Shown one piece after another: positions 1-7,878 of a DNA stretch of 32,764 bases (its first letter is position 1; every line of letters starts with the position of its first letter). This DNA is from DASSBR01 sp035688265 (lineage in GTDB: Bacteria; Pseudomonadota; Gammaproteobacteria; Natronospirales; DASSBR01), in the NCBI GenBank assembly GCA_035688265.1, contig DASSNE010000045.1:1-32764 (forward strand), read 5' to 3'. The position numbers and the translations under genes are program-made. The notes below the pieces were generated by a model. The model worked only from the letters and a program-made list of their open reading frames with translations. It was not told the origin of the DNA and ran no database searches.

Positions 1-1
1 G

Positions 2-139
2 ACAATCGAGCGCTACATTGATCAACACAACCAACAACCCAAGCCTTTCATTTGGACCGCCAGCGCCAACGACATCCTGGAAAAGGTCGTCCGCGCAAAT
101 CGCCGATTAAGCGCCAAACAGAATGACGCACTACACTAG
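2..139 (+). pseudogene. IS630-family transposase, C-terminal tail (cut by window edge)
   Basis: Frame 2 is open from the window edge to a TAG at 137-139 and reads as the last 45 residues of a DDE transposase. The stretch RYIDQHNQQPKPFIWTAS followed by an ANDIL helix matches the typical IS630 ending, in which a host-like 'YI..HN..PKPF.WT..A..IL' motif closes the protein. The catalytic domain would lie to the left, outside the window, so whether the gene is intact cannot be judged. It converges on arfB with only seven bases between the two stop codons, which leaves little room for an ordinary terminal inverted repeat. The family call rests on this short motif alone. Confidence 0.75.
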
Positions 140-146
140 CAACTTC

Positions 147-566
147 TCACTCCACCGGCGGCGCTTTGCGCAGGCTCTTTCTTTTGCCCTGCGCACGCTT
201 CTGCTCGATGCGCTTTCGCTTCGCCGCCGCGCTCACCTTCGTCTTCTTGCGCGGTTTCGGCACCACGGTCGCCCGTTGCAGCAACCGCACCAGCCGCTCG
301 ACCGCATCGTCGCGATTGCGCTCCTGCGAGCGGTAGCGCTTCGCTTCGATCACGATCACGCCCTCTTTCGTCGCGCGCCGGCCGGCGAGACGGATCGCGC
401 GGGCGCGCACCTCGTCCGGCAACGAGTCGGCATGGCGCGCATCGAAGCGCAGCTGCACCGCGGTCGCGACCTTGTTGACGTTCTGCCCGCCCGGCCCCGA
501 TGCACGAACGAAATCGAATTCGAGCGCGTCGTCGGGGATAGACAGGTTCGGGGTGATTTGAATCAT
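147..566 (-). CDS. arfB: ArfB (YaeJ)-type peptidyl-tRNA hydrolase, ribosome rescue
   Basis: This 139-residue protein is the size of ArfB, which enters stalled ribosomes lacking a stop codon and hydrolyses the peptidyl-tRNA. The GGQ catalytic motif is at residues 26-28 in the context ASGPGGQNVNK, the signature shared with class I release factors. The C-terminal third is a lysine/arginine-rich tail (about residues 100-135), as expected for the part that sits in the empty mRNA channel. The start ATG overlaps the TGA of the upstream phosphatase in an ATGA arrangement, so translation is probably coupled and the gene is the last of the long minus-strand operon. Its final codons lie close to the IS630 remnant, so the extreme C-terminus could have been altered by that insertion. 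Confidence 0.93.
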   Translation of the reverse strand: MIQITPNLSIPDDALEFDFVRASGPGGQNVNKVATAVQLRFDARHADSLPDEVRARAIRLAGRRATKEGVIVIEAKRYRSQERNRDDAVERLVRLLQRATVVPKPRKKTKVSAAAKRKRIEQKRAQGKRKSLRKAPPVE

Positions 567-2212
567 GTCATGTCGTGGCTGAAGACTTCTTCCAGCTCGG
601 GGTTGTCCGGCGTTTCGCCGGCTATGGTTTTTTCGATTTTCAGACGCGCATTATCGCCTTGCAATTCCAGCACTGCGATCTGATTGTTGAACCATGGCTC
701 CGGATGCATCAACCGCCACTCCATCTCCGGCTTCCGGATACCGGCCGCACGCGCGAGACCTCTTAATATGGCCGGCGCAACGCGGTGCCAGCCGGCGCGC
801 ATGATAACCCTTTCCTTCTTGCCCAGCGCATTCCGGAACGGCGAACAGACTAGCTGGTAGATGGTGCTGTTCGGCTGCGACGCCCGCCGAAAGTTGGCGC
901 GGCTGACGTAGGCATGATGCACGTCGCCGGACAGCAGCACGATCGACGCCGGCGCCCGGCCGCGTTTGCCGGCAGCGATGGCGCGCAGCAAGTCGGCGAG
1001 CGCATGGTACGAATGCTGGAACGCCGGCCAGTGTTCGAGGTCGAGCCAGCGGCGCAGGCTTTCGCCCCAGCGCGCGAAGCGTCGGCCCCAGACGCCGCGA
1101 CACAAAGCTTCGTCGAAGGCTTCCAGATAATGGATGCCGGGCGAGGTGATGAACGGCAGCGACGTGCCGATCAGCAAATGGTCGAAGCCGCCGGTGGCGT
1201 AGCGCTCGACCCAGTGCCATTCCTGGTCGTCGATCATCGCCCGCTCGTCTTCTTCCAGCACCCGGCTCGCACGCGAGTCGAGCATCACCAGCCGGGTGTT
1301 GCCGAAGTCGCGGTGATAACTCCAGCGGCAGGTGTGCGACTGGCGGTCGGCGCGATACGCAAAGTCGCGCAGCAAATCGCCGGCGTCTTCCGCCTCCCGC
1401 ACCTGGCGATACAACTCGTCATTGTAGAGTTCATCCGGGGACAGGTTGCCGAGGTGCTGGTAGAGCCAGTAGCTCATGAACGCGCCGCTGATGCGCGCAT
1501 CCCACCACGGCTTGTCGCGCATCTCGTGAACCCAGGCCTCGGATATGTTCCAGTCGTCGCTGACATCGTGGTCGTCGAAGATCATCACGCTGGAGACGGT
1601 CGACAGCAGCCAGCGCACCGCCGGGTCGCGCCACGATTCGCGGTACAGGTGCGTGTATTCCTCGAAATCGGCGATTTCGTAGCCGGGCGGCTTGTCGGGG
1701 TCGCGGCGCCGGCGAATGAATTCCTTTGTCCCCGGCGATACGTCGTCGCCGTAGATCTGGTCGCCGACGAGCAGCAGCAAGTCCGGCCAAAGCGCCGGGT
1801 CCTGCTCGCGCATGCGCAGCGCGAACGCGTTGAGCGCGTCGATGCCGCGGCCGCGCGGGTCTTCGTCGTTCGGGTTGGTGTACGGCGGCTCGTGCGGTAC
1901 ATAGACGCGGCATGAGCCGAACGCGATGCGCAGCGCGCCGGGCGCAATCGTGCGGATCACGCTGCCGGGAAATGAGCTATCGGGTTCCGGCCAAACCGGC
2001 TCGCCATCGAGCCGTACCGTATAGGGATAGTCGCGAGCGGGCTCGAGATCGGTCAGCCTCACGATGGCGTAATGATGATCCAGTACGCGGAACGTGCGCG
2101 CCGTGTGGCCGTTGATATCCACCTCGCACGGCGAACCCGCTTCGACCCACACGGTCGCTTCGTGCGCACCGACGTAACGTAGCATCGGACCGAGAACCAG
2201 TTCAGCCGCCAC
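563..2212 (-). CDS. PhoD-like metallophosphatase (alkaline phosphatase D family)
   Basis: The 549-residue product has the metal-binding motifs of PhoD-like phosphatases, which hydrolyse phosphomono- or diesters using bound Ca/Fe-type metals. FGSCR is near residue 98, LLLLVGDQIYGDD near 145-157, IFDDHDVSDDWN near 211-222, and LSGDVHHAY lies in the C-terminal third. An N-terminal beta-rich segment (about residues 1-90) precedes the catalytic domain. I see no signal peptide or twin-arginine motif, so a cytoplasmic location is likely, unlike classical secreted PhoD. The start is a GTG with a good AGAGGA ribosome site five bases upstream. It overlaps the transporter stop by 11 bases and ends in an ATGA overlap with arfB. 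The substrate cannot be read from sequence. Linkage to glucan genes may be incidental. Confidence 0.88.
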   Translation of the reverse strand: MAAELVLGPMLRYVGAHEATVWVEAGSPCEVDINGHTARTFRVLDHHYAIVRLTDLEPARDYPYTVRLDGEPVWPEPDSSFPGSVIRTIAPGALRIAFGSCRVYVPHEPPYTNPNDEDPRGRGIDALNAFALRMREQDPALWPDLLLLVGDQIYGDDVSPGTKEFIRRRRDPDKPPGYEIADFEEYTHLYRESWRDPAVRWLLSTVSSVMIFDDHDVSDDWNISEAWVHEMRDKPWWDARISGAFMSYWLYQHLGNLSPDELYNDELYRQVREAEDAGDLLRDFAYRADRQSHTCRWSYHRDFGNTRLVMLDSRASRVLEEDERAMIDDQEWHWVERYATGGFDHLLIGTSLPFITSPGIHYLEAFDEALCRGVWGRRFARWGESLRRWLDLEHWPAFQHSYHALADLLRAIAAGKRGRAPASIVLLSGDVHHAYVSRANFRRASQPNSTIYQLVCSPFRNALGKKERVIMRAGWHRVAPAILRGLARAAGIRKPEMEWRLMHPEPWFNNQIAVLELQGDNARLKIEKTIAGETPDNPELEEVFSHDMT

Positions 2213-3095
2213 CCTGATCCTCTTGCTCTTCGACGCGTGGCGACTCCGCCAGCCCGAACGCGCTGACGGCGATCGCCGCCGCGCTGATCATCGCGAGCAG
2301 TATGTACAGGCCGCCGCGCATGCGCTCGTCGAACACCAGCGCGCCCCAGACAATCGACACCGCCGGGTCGAGCAGCGTGATCCCCGGTTGCGCGGCGACC
2401 AGCTTGCCGGCGTGCACGGCGTTTTGCAGCAGCCACATGCCGGCGACGGCCGCGACGATCGCGAGATAGATCTGCCACGACGTAATGACGGCGATGAAGC
2501 CCTGGTGAAACTGCAGCGTGACGCCTTTCATCAACGCCGCGAACAGCGCAAAGCAGATGCCGGTGGCCGCGCCGAGCAGCGCCGCGTCACGCGCGCTCTC
2601 GCCGCGGCGCGTGAAGTAGTACAGCACGATGATCGGCAATGTGGTCGCGCCCACCGCCACGCCCCACGCCAGCGGGCTGACATCCGACGCTTGCCCGCCG
2701 CGCGGTTGCAGAAAGGCGACCACGCCGGCGGTGCCCGCCGTCATCACCGCAATGTAAATCCAGTCGCGCCAGCGCAGCTTGCTGCCGAGAAACCAGGATG
2801 CGCCGATGAGCGTGAACGGCAGTTCCAGAATCACCAGCGTCTGCACCGTCGCCAGCGCACCGAAGTTGAGCGCGCCGATCTGGAACACCGAACCGAGCAC
2901 GACGCAGGCGATGCCGGCCAGCCACAGCGGCTTTCGGGCCAGATCGAGAAACAGCCGCGCGCTTTCCTGCGCCTCCTCCGGCTCCTCGCGGCTCGGCTTG
3001 CGCTGCAGAATCTGGCCGGCGGCATTCGCGAGCGCCGCTAGCAGCGCGAGCGCGTAGGCCGCGTACTCGCCGAATCCGCCACTCAGGATGTGCAT
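2202..3095 (-). CDS. DMT-superfamily (EamA-like) integral membrane transporter
   Basis: The 297-residue protein is almost entirely hydrophobic, with about nine or ten predicted membrane spans. Examples are residues 10-28, 57-77, 82-102, 108-128 and a matching set in the second half. This is the duplicated EamA layout of drug/metabolite transporters. A charged cytoplasmic loop (KPSREEPEEAQESAR) follows the first span. The ATG has an AAGGAGA ribosome site four to five bases upstream and lies inside the end of treY, overlapping it by 13 bases, so the gene is translated from the same message. The transported compound is unknown. Its place directly after treY makes a sugar or osmolyte-related role possible but unproven. 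Confidence 0.85.
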   Translation of the reverse strand: MHILSGGFGEYAAYALALLAALANAAGQILQRKPSREEPEEAQESARLFLDLARKPLWLAGIACVVLGSVFQIGALNFGALATVQTLVILELPFTLIGASWFLGSKLRWRDWIYIAVMTAGTAGVVAFLQPRGGQASDVSPLAWGVAVGATTLPIIVLYYFTRRGESARDAALLGAATGICFALFAALMKGVTLQFHQGFIAVITSWQIYLAIVAAVAGMWLLQNAVHAGKLVAAQPGITLLDPAVSIVWGALVFDERMRGGLYILLAMISAAAIAVSAFGLAESPRVEEQEDQGGG

Positions 3096-5902
3096 CGATT
3101 CTCCTTGTCGTTAATCAGCACGGCTGCCGGCAGCGTATCGAACAGTTCCGCAAGTTCGATCGTCGCCGCCGACGCCACCGGCTGATCACGAATGACCTCG
3201 TGCCATTCCGCGGGCTCGCTTTGCAGCACCGCTTCGGCCCAGCCGCCCGCTTCCGCTCGCGGCCGCGCGACGACGACCATGATCCGGCAACTTTCGTGCG
3301 CGCGCTCAAAGGCACAGATGCGCTCGGCCCGCGGCCCGTCGGTCTCCAGCGCAATGTACGCGCCATCCGTAAAGACCTGCGGGTAGCGGCGTCGCAGTTG
3401 CAGCAGCTTGTGGAGCACGAACAGCTTGATGCGGCCGTCGCGCCAGTGCGCGCGCATGTCGCGCAACACGGCGGCGCGTTCGGCGCCCTGCAGTCGATCC
3501 GCCCGCTTCACTTCCGCGAGCAGGCGCCGGCGCACCTCGAAATTCACCGGCCGGCGGTTGTCCGGATCCACCAGATTGAGATCCCACAATTCGCCGCCCT
3601 GGTACACGTCCGGAATCCCCGGGCAGGTGAGCTTGAGCGTCAACTGGACCAGGCTCGCGTCCACGGCGGCCTCGGCAATCTGACGCGCGAACGGCACGCA
3701 ATCGTCGATGAACAGGCGGCTGCCCGCGGGGTCGAGAATACGAGCGATGAAATCGGCGATAGCCTGTTCGTACGCCTCGTCCGGATTGGTCCACGACGAA
3801 TTCCGCTTGGCTTCGCGAACCGCTTTGTTCATGTAGCCCTGCACGCGACTGATGAAATTGCCGGCCGCGTCGGTGTTCCAATCGGGGTCCAGTAGTTCGA
3901 CCGGCCAGGCCCCGACCAGCGTCTGGTACAACAGGTACTCGTCCTCGCGATCCGGCGCCGGCCGCTCGTCGACCGGCTGCTTCTTGCGCCGGTTGTAGCG
4001 CGCCCAGAGGCGTACGTGTTGCTCCCAGGCCTCCGGCGCGGCGGCCACGATCGCCAGACGGGCGCGCACATCTTCGCCGCGCTTGGTGTCATGCGTCGCG
4101 GTGGTCAGTTGCGCGTGCGGCCAATGCTCGGCGCGCTCGGTGTTGGCATGATGAAACGCGGCGACCGAGATGCCGAACTGCGTCGGGTCGCCCCCGACTT
4201 CGTTCAGACCGATCAGCCGGTTGTAGCGGTACAGCGCCGTATCCTCAAAACCCTTCGCCATGACGGGGCTGGTGTACTGCTGAAACTTCATCGCGAAACG
4301 CAGCACCTGGCGGCGGCTGTAGCCGCTGGCGGGTTCGCGCACCAGATCGGTCGTCAGCGCCGCTTCGACGAAATCGAAAATGTCCTTGTCCGCCGCTTCC
4401 CAGCGACGGCGCGCCTGCGCGATCGCCCAGCCGATGTCGCGGCGGTCATCGGCGCTCGCGCCGCGCGGGTCGACGTAGGTGCGGTACACCGGGAAGCAGG
4501 CGACGACTTCGCGCAGCGCCGCGGTCAGGCTTTCGAGGGTGTAATCGCGGGTGTTCCAGTGGCGCTCGGCGATCCGGTTAAGGTCGCGCGCGAGCACGTG
4601 CAACTCGCTGGAGAGCTTGGTATCGATGACCTGTTTTTTGGCCCGATACGCCAGTTCGCCGAAGTCGATCTCACGGCCGATGAAGCGGTGATACGTGCGC
4701 GTCATTGCGGCCTCACCGCGCGGATCGACCAGGAACGCGTTCACCTGGTTCATGAAGTCGTAACCGGTGGTGCCGGCGACGGGCCAGTCGCGCAGGTGCT
4801 CGTGGTGGGCGAGGATTTTTTCGACGGAGATGTAGAACGGCTTGTCGACCAGCGCGGCGAGACGCCGGCAATACTCGCCGGGGTCGAACAGGCCGTCGAT
4901 GTGGTCGAGGCGCAGCCCGTCGAGCCGGCCCGCGTTCAGCAGGCGGCCGACGAGGCGGTGCGCGGCATCGAACAGCGCCGGGTTTTCGATGCGAATCCCC
5001 GCCAGGTCGTTGATGTCGAAAAACCGGCGGTAGTTGATCTCGTCGGCCGCGACCCGCCAATAAGCCAGCCGGTAAGCCTGGCGCTCCAATAATCGGTGGA
5101 GCGGCCGGAAGCTTTCCGGTTCGCCGGCGCGCCCGGCAAACACCTCGAGCCCGGCGTCGATCGAAGCGCGCGCTGCCGGTTCGGCAGCCAACGTGGCGAG
5201 ACGCGCTTTAAGCTCAGCCGCCCGGCGGCGCACATCGTTGACGCGTCGGGCGGAAGCGGTCGGGCTCACCCGCAGCCCGGCAAACTGCTCGGCCAGCGTG
5301 GCCAGTTCCACGGGCGCATCGCTCCCCTCGGTGCCGCCGCGAATCAGCAGCGCGTAGTCGCGCGGTGCAACCGGAAAACGATGTTCGAAATACCAGACGC
5401 TGAAAGTGCCGTTGTCGGCGTCGAAGCGCGGCTGCAGGTCGCCGGCCTCCAGCACCTGCCCGTAGTGGTTGCCGAGAAACGGCAGCAGCACCTTGTTGCG
5501 CAGGTGCGGGTCGGTCGGGTTCCAGTCGATATCGAAATAGTCGGCGTACGGGGACGCATGCCCCCATTCGAGCACGTCCAGCCACCATTCATTGTCGGCT
5601 TCCGCAATCCCCATGTGGTTGGGCACGAAGTCGAGAATGTGGCCGAAGCCGTATTGCTCGAGCGCCCGGCTCAGCCGTTCGAAATCTTCGGCGCTGCCGA
5701 CTTCGGGATTGAATTCATTGTGGTCGATGATGTCGTAGCCGTGCAGGCTGCCGGCGCGTGCCTTGAGCCACGGGGAAGCATAGAGGTGGCTGATGCCCAG
5801 GTCGGCAAGGTACGGCACGAGGCGTTCCGCATCGGCGAAGGTAAAGTCGTGGTTGAATTGGAGGCGATACGTGGCTGTTGGTAATGTCGATTCGTTTGGC
5901 AT
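3083..5902 (-). CDS. treY: Malto-oligosyltrehalose synthase (TreY, GH13_26)
   Basis: TreY rearranges the reducing-end alpha-1,4 bond of a maltodextrin to alpha-1,1, giving maltooligosyltrehalose. The 939-residue protein starts with the family-typical TYRLQF and GISHLYASP motifs (residues 11-43), followed by SLHGYDIIDHNEFNPE. The nucleophile region GLRLDHIDG gives Asp333. The acid/base Glu361 is in YISVEKIL, followed by the conserved GTTGYDF. Downstream come PVMAKGFEDTALYRYNRL and THDTKR, the fourth GH13 region. The long insertion between regions is characteristic of TreY. It is separated from malQ by about 74 bases carrying an inverted 7-base repeat array (5928-6009), so it may have its own transcript level. 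TreZ, its partner, lies two genes upstream. A mild purine-rich stretch precedes the ATG. Confidence 0.96.
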   Translation of the reverse strand: MPNESTLPTATYRLQFNHDFTFADAERLVPYLADLGISHLYASPWLKARAGSLHGYDIIDHNEFNPEVGSAEDFERLSRALEQYGFGHILDFVPNHMGIAEADNEWWLDVLEWGHASPYADYFDIDWNPTDPHLRNKVLLPFLGNHYGQVLEAGDLQPRFDADNGTFSVWYFEHRFPVAPRDYALLIRGGTEGSDAPVELATLAEQFAGLRVSPTASARRVNDVRRRAAELKARLATLAAEPAARASIDAGLEVFAGRAGEPESFRPLHRLLERQAYRLAYWRVAADEINYRRFFDINDLAGIRIENPALFDAAHRLVGRLLNAGRLDGLRLDHIDGLFDPGEYCRRLAALVDKPFYISVEKILAHHEHLRDWPVAGTTGYDFMNQVNAFLVDPRGEAAMTRTYHRFIGREIDFGELAYRAKKQVIDTKLSSELHVLARDLNRIAERHWNTRDYTLESLTAALREVVACFPVYRTYVDPRGASADDRRDIGWAIAQARRRWEAADKDIFDFVEAALTTDLVREPASGYSRRQVLRFAMKFQQYTSPVMAKGFEDTALYRYNRLIGLNEVGGDPTQFGISVAAFHHANTERAEHWPHAQLTTATHDTKRGEDVRARLAIVAAAPEAWEQHVRLWARYNRRKKQPVDERPAPDREDEYLLYQTLVGAWPVELLDPDWNTDAAGNFISRVQGYMNKAVREAKRNSSWTNPDEAYEQAIADFIARILDPAGSRLFIDDCVPFARQIAEAAVDASLVQLTLKLTCPGIPDVYQGGELWDLNLVDPDNRRPVNFEVRRRLLAEVKRADRLQGAERAAVLRDMRAHWRDGRIKLFVLHKLLQLRRRYPQVFTDGAYIALETDGPRAERICAFERAHESCRIMVVVARPRAEAGGWAEAVLQSEPAEWHEVIRDQPVASAATIELAELFDTLPAAVLINDKENRCTS

Positions 5903-5927
5903 CTCATTCTTCTTGAACGTCGTGCAC

Positions 5928-6009
5928 AGTGCTCAGGACTGAGTGCTAAGGACTGAGTATAAGAATCGCCGCATTCTTACTCAGTCCTGAGTCCTGAGTC
6001 CTTAGCACT
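5928..6009. repeat. Inverted array of 7-base repeats (GGACTGA-type) between malQ and treY
   Basis: The left arm (5928-5966) contains successive AGGACTGAGT and AGTGCTAAGGACT units. The right arm (5973-6009) carries the complementary ACTCAGTCCTGAGTCCT series and ends in TTAGCACT. The arms pair through most of their length around a 6-base loop (cgccgc between AGAAT and ATTCT), giving a long stem in RNA or single-stranded DNA. The array runs into the 3' end of malQ and supplies its last codons. A related array with the same GGACT/AGTGCT core is at 17501-17579. Function is unknown; mRNA processing or attenuation within the operon is possible. Confidence 0.85.
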
Positions 6010-7878
6010 TCTTTCCTCGTTAAGCGCCTTAGCCAATTCCCGCATCCGAGGATCGGCCAACATCGCGCTAACGGAAACCTTCATGCGCTGTCGCCAGTTT
6101 GGATATTCATCTGTCGTGCCTGGCACGTTGAGTTGCTCGCGCTGACCCAGCACGTCTTCGAGCTGCACCATTAACAGGCGCGACGGGGCTTGCGCGAGAT
6201 AACTATAGATCGCCATCACTGGCGGCTCGTCAGGCACGCTCGTTTCATCCACCAGTTGCGCGTCGCGCAGCGCGTTCATCAGCACTTTGCGATCCCGTTC
6301 CCGTTCGGTGCAGGCTTCGTCGCGCTTTTTCTTGCTTGGCCACAAGTCGAGTTGGTCACGTAACGCGATGTCATCGCTGTGCCACCAGCCGGGCAGCGTC
6401 GGCAGATCGTGCGTGCCGACGGCGGCGAGTGCCTCGGTCGGATAATCGCCCGGTGCACGAAAGCTGTTGCCATCGCGCTCGAAGTACAGCAGCCGGTACG
6501 ACAGGATCCCGTTCTCCATCATCGCTTCGCGCAGGCCCTCGGGAACCGTGCCGAGATCTTCGCCGATGACCAGACAACGGCTGCGCCGGCTTTGGGCGGC
6601 GACCACCGCCAGCAGATCGCGCCACGGGTAGCGGACGTAGGCGCCTTCCTTTGCCGACATGCCGGCCGGTATCCAGTAGAGTCGTATGAGGCCGAGGATG
6701 TGATCGATGCGGATGGCACCCGCGTGGCGCATGTTGGCGTCGAGCAGTTCGATGAATGGCGCGTAGGCCTGGGCCTGCCATGCCAGCGGGTCGGGCGGCG
6801 GCAGGCCCCAGTCCTGGCCGTGCAGGTTTAACTGGTCCGGCGGTGCGCCGACGCTGGCGCCCTGTACTGTCGCCTGCTGATGCCCCCATGCCTCGGCGCC
6901 GGTGGGATCGGCGCCGACGGCGAGGTCGGTATACAAGCCGACGCTCATGCCGCTTTCGCGTGCCAGTTCGGCGGCGGCGCGCAGTTGCCAGTCAGCCTGC
7001 CATTGCAGGTATTCGTGAAACTCGACGCGTTCGACGTGGCGCTCGACAAATACCGCGATCGTGTCGCTGTCCGGGTCGCGCCATTCATGCGGCCAATCGC
7101 GCCATGCGACCGTGTCGGTTTGTTCGGCCAGCGCATGGAACGTGGCGAAACGGCGCAACGCGCCGCCCCGCTCTGCCTGGAACTCGCGAAATGCGCGGGT
7201 GCGCGGATGCGCGGGATCGGCGAGACAGGTTTTGCGGAAGTAAGCATAGAGTTGTTCAAGTATGGCGAACTTTGCTTCGGCAACGCCGGGATAATCGATC
7301 AGCCGGGCTTCGCGCAGTGCGCGCAACTGCGCCTGGAACGCCGCGGACTCGACCTTGCGTCGCGCCGCCACGCAATCGGCAAAGTCGGGCACCGCTTCCA
7401 CGTCGACGTACATCGGGTTCAGGAACAGTCGGCTGCTGGGCGAATAAGGACTGATGTGACGGGGCCGCGTCGGGAATAACGCATGCAGCGGGTTGAGCCC
7501 GACCGCCGCGGCGCCGAGTTCGGCCGCACCCGCGACCAGCTCGGCCAGATCGGTAAAGTCGCCGATGCCCCAGTTATGCGTCGAGCGCAGGCCGTAAAGC
7601 TGCACCTGGATGCCCCAGCGGCGGCCATCGCCCTGCAAAGCTTGCGGGCGCCAGGCGGGCTCGGAAGGCATGTCGAGCGGCGGCATCTGCCGCTCGCGCG
7701 CCTCAAGCTTGTCGAGCGAGGCACGGATCTGTGCCTCATCGTCAGCCGGCAGTCCGAGGATTTTGAGTACGGCGCGTTGCGTGTCGGCGCTGGTTTGGTG
7801 CCGGTTGCCCCACGTGTCGGTGTAGCCTGCCTCGATACCGGCCGCATCGGCAAGTTGTTCAAGCGGCGAGGTGTTCAT
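5977..7878 (-). CDS. malQ: 4-alpha-glucanotransferase (amylomaltase, GH77)
   Basis: MalQ transfers maltodextrin segments between chains, lengthening acceptors for TreY and releasing glucose. The protein is 633 residues from the ATG at 7878, which overlaps the treZ TGA as ATGA. An upstream in-frame extension to 7971 lies inside treZ and is not needed. GH77 landmarks are NWGIGDFTDL, NPLHALFP and SPYSPSSRLFLNP in the N-terminal half. The nucleophile region is IRIDHILGL, the acid/base is in VIGEDLGTVP and the third carboxylate is in VGTHDLPTLPGWW. Two copies of a short alpha-helical N-terminal region are not seen, only a single one. The last roughly ten residues (SAKDSGLRTE) are encoded by the intergenic repeat array, so the original C-terminus has been replaced or extended by repeat DNA. 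The gene has no clear ribosome site, consistent with coupling to treZ. Confidence 0.95.
   Translation of the reverse strand: MNTSPLEQLADAAGIEAGYTDTWGNRHQTSADTQRAVLKILGLPADDEAQIRASLDKLEARERQMPPLDMPSEPAWRPQALQGDGRRWGIQVQLYGLRSTHNWGIGDFTDLAELVAGAAELGAAAVGLNPLHALFPTRPRHISPYSPSSRLFLNPMYVDVEAVPDFADCVAARRKVESAAFQAQLRALREARLIDYPGVAEAKFAILEQLYAYFRKTCLADPAHPRTRAFREFQAERGGALRRFATFHALAEQTDTVAWRDWPHEWRDPDSDTIAVFVERHVERVEFHEYLQWQADWQLRAAAELARESGMSVGLYTDLAVGADPTGAEAWGHQQATVQGASVGAPPDQLNLHGQDWGLPPPDPLAWQAQAYAPFIELLDANMRHAGAIRIDHILGLIRLYWIPAGMSAKEGAYVRYPWRDLLAVVAAQSRRSRCLVIGEDLGTVPEGLREAMMENGILSYRLLYFERDGNSFRAPGDYPTEALAAVGTHDLPTLPGWWHSDDIALRDQLDLWPSKKKRDEACTERERDRKVLMNALRDAQLVDETSVPDEPPVMAIYSYLAQAPSRLLMVQLEDVLGQREQLNVPGTTDEYPNWRQRMKVSVSAMLADPRMRELAKALNEERSAKDSGLRTE

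Noticed and set aside
4016..5092. Long open frames on the opposite strand of the glucan genes (also 10050-11849, 14395-17271, 17892-19808, 25417-27666).
   Set aside because: They mirror strongly conserved enzymes or kinases, have no recognisable motifs, and are expected in GC-rich DNA.
5928..6009. The repeat arrays as CRISPR.
   Set aside because: Units are 7 bases, tandem without spacers and arranged as inverted arms; there are no cas genes.
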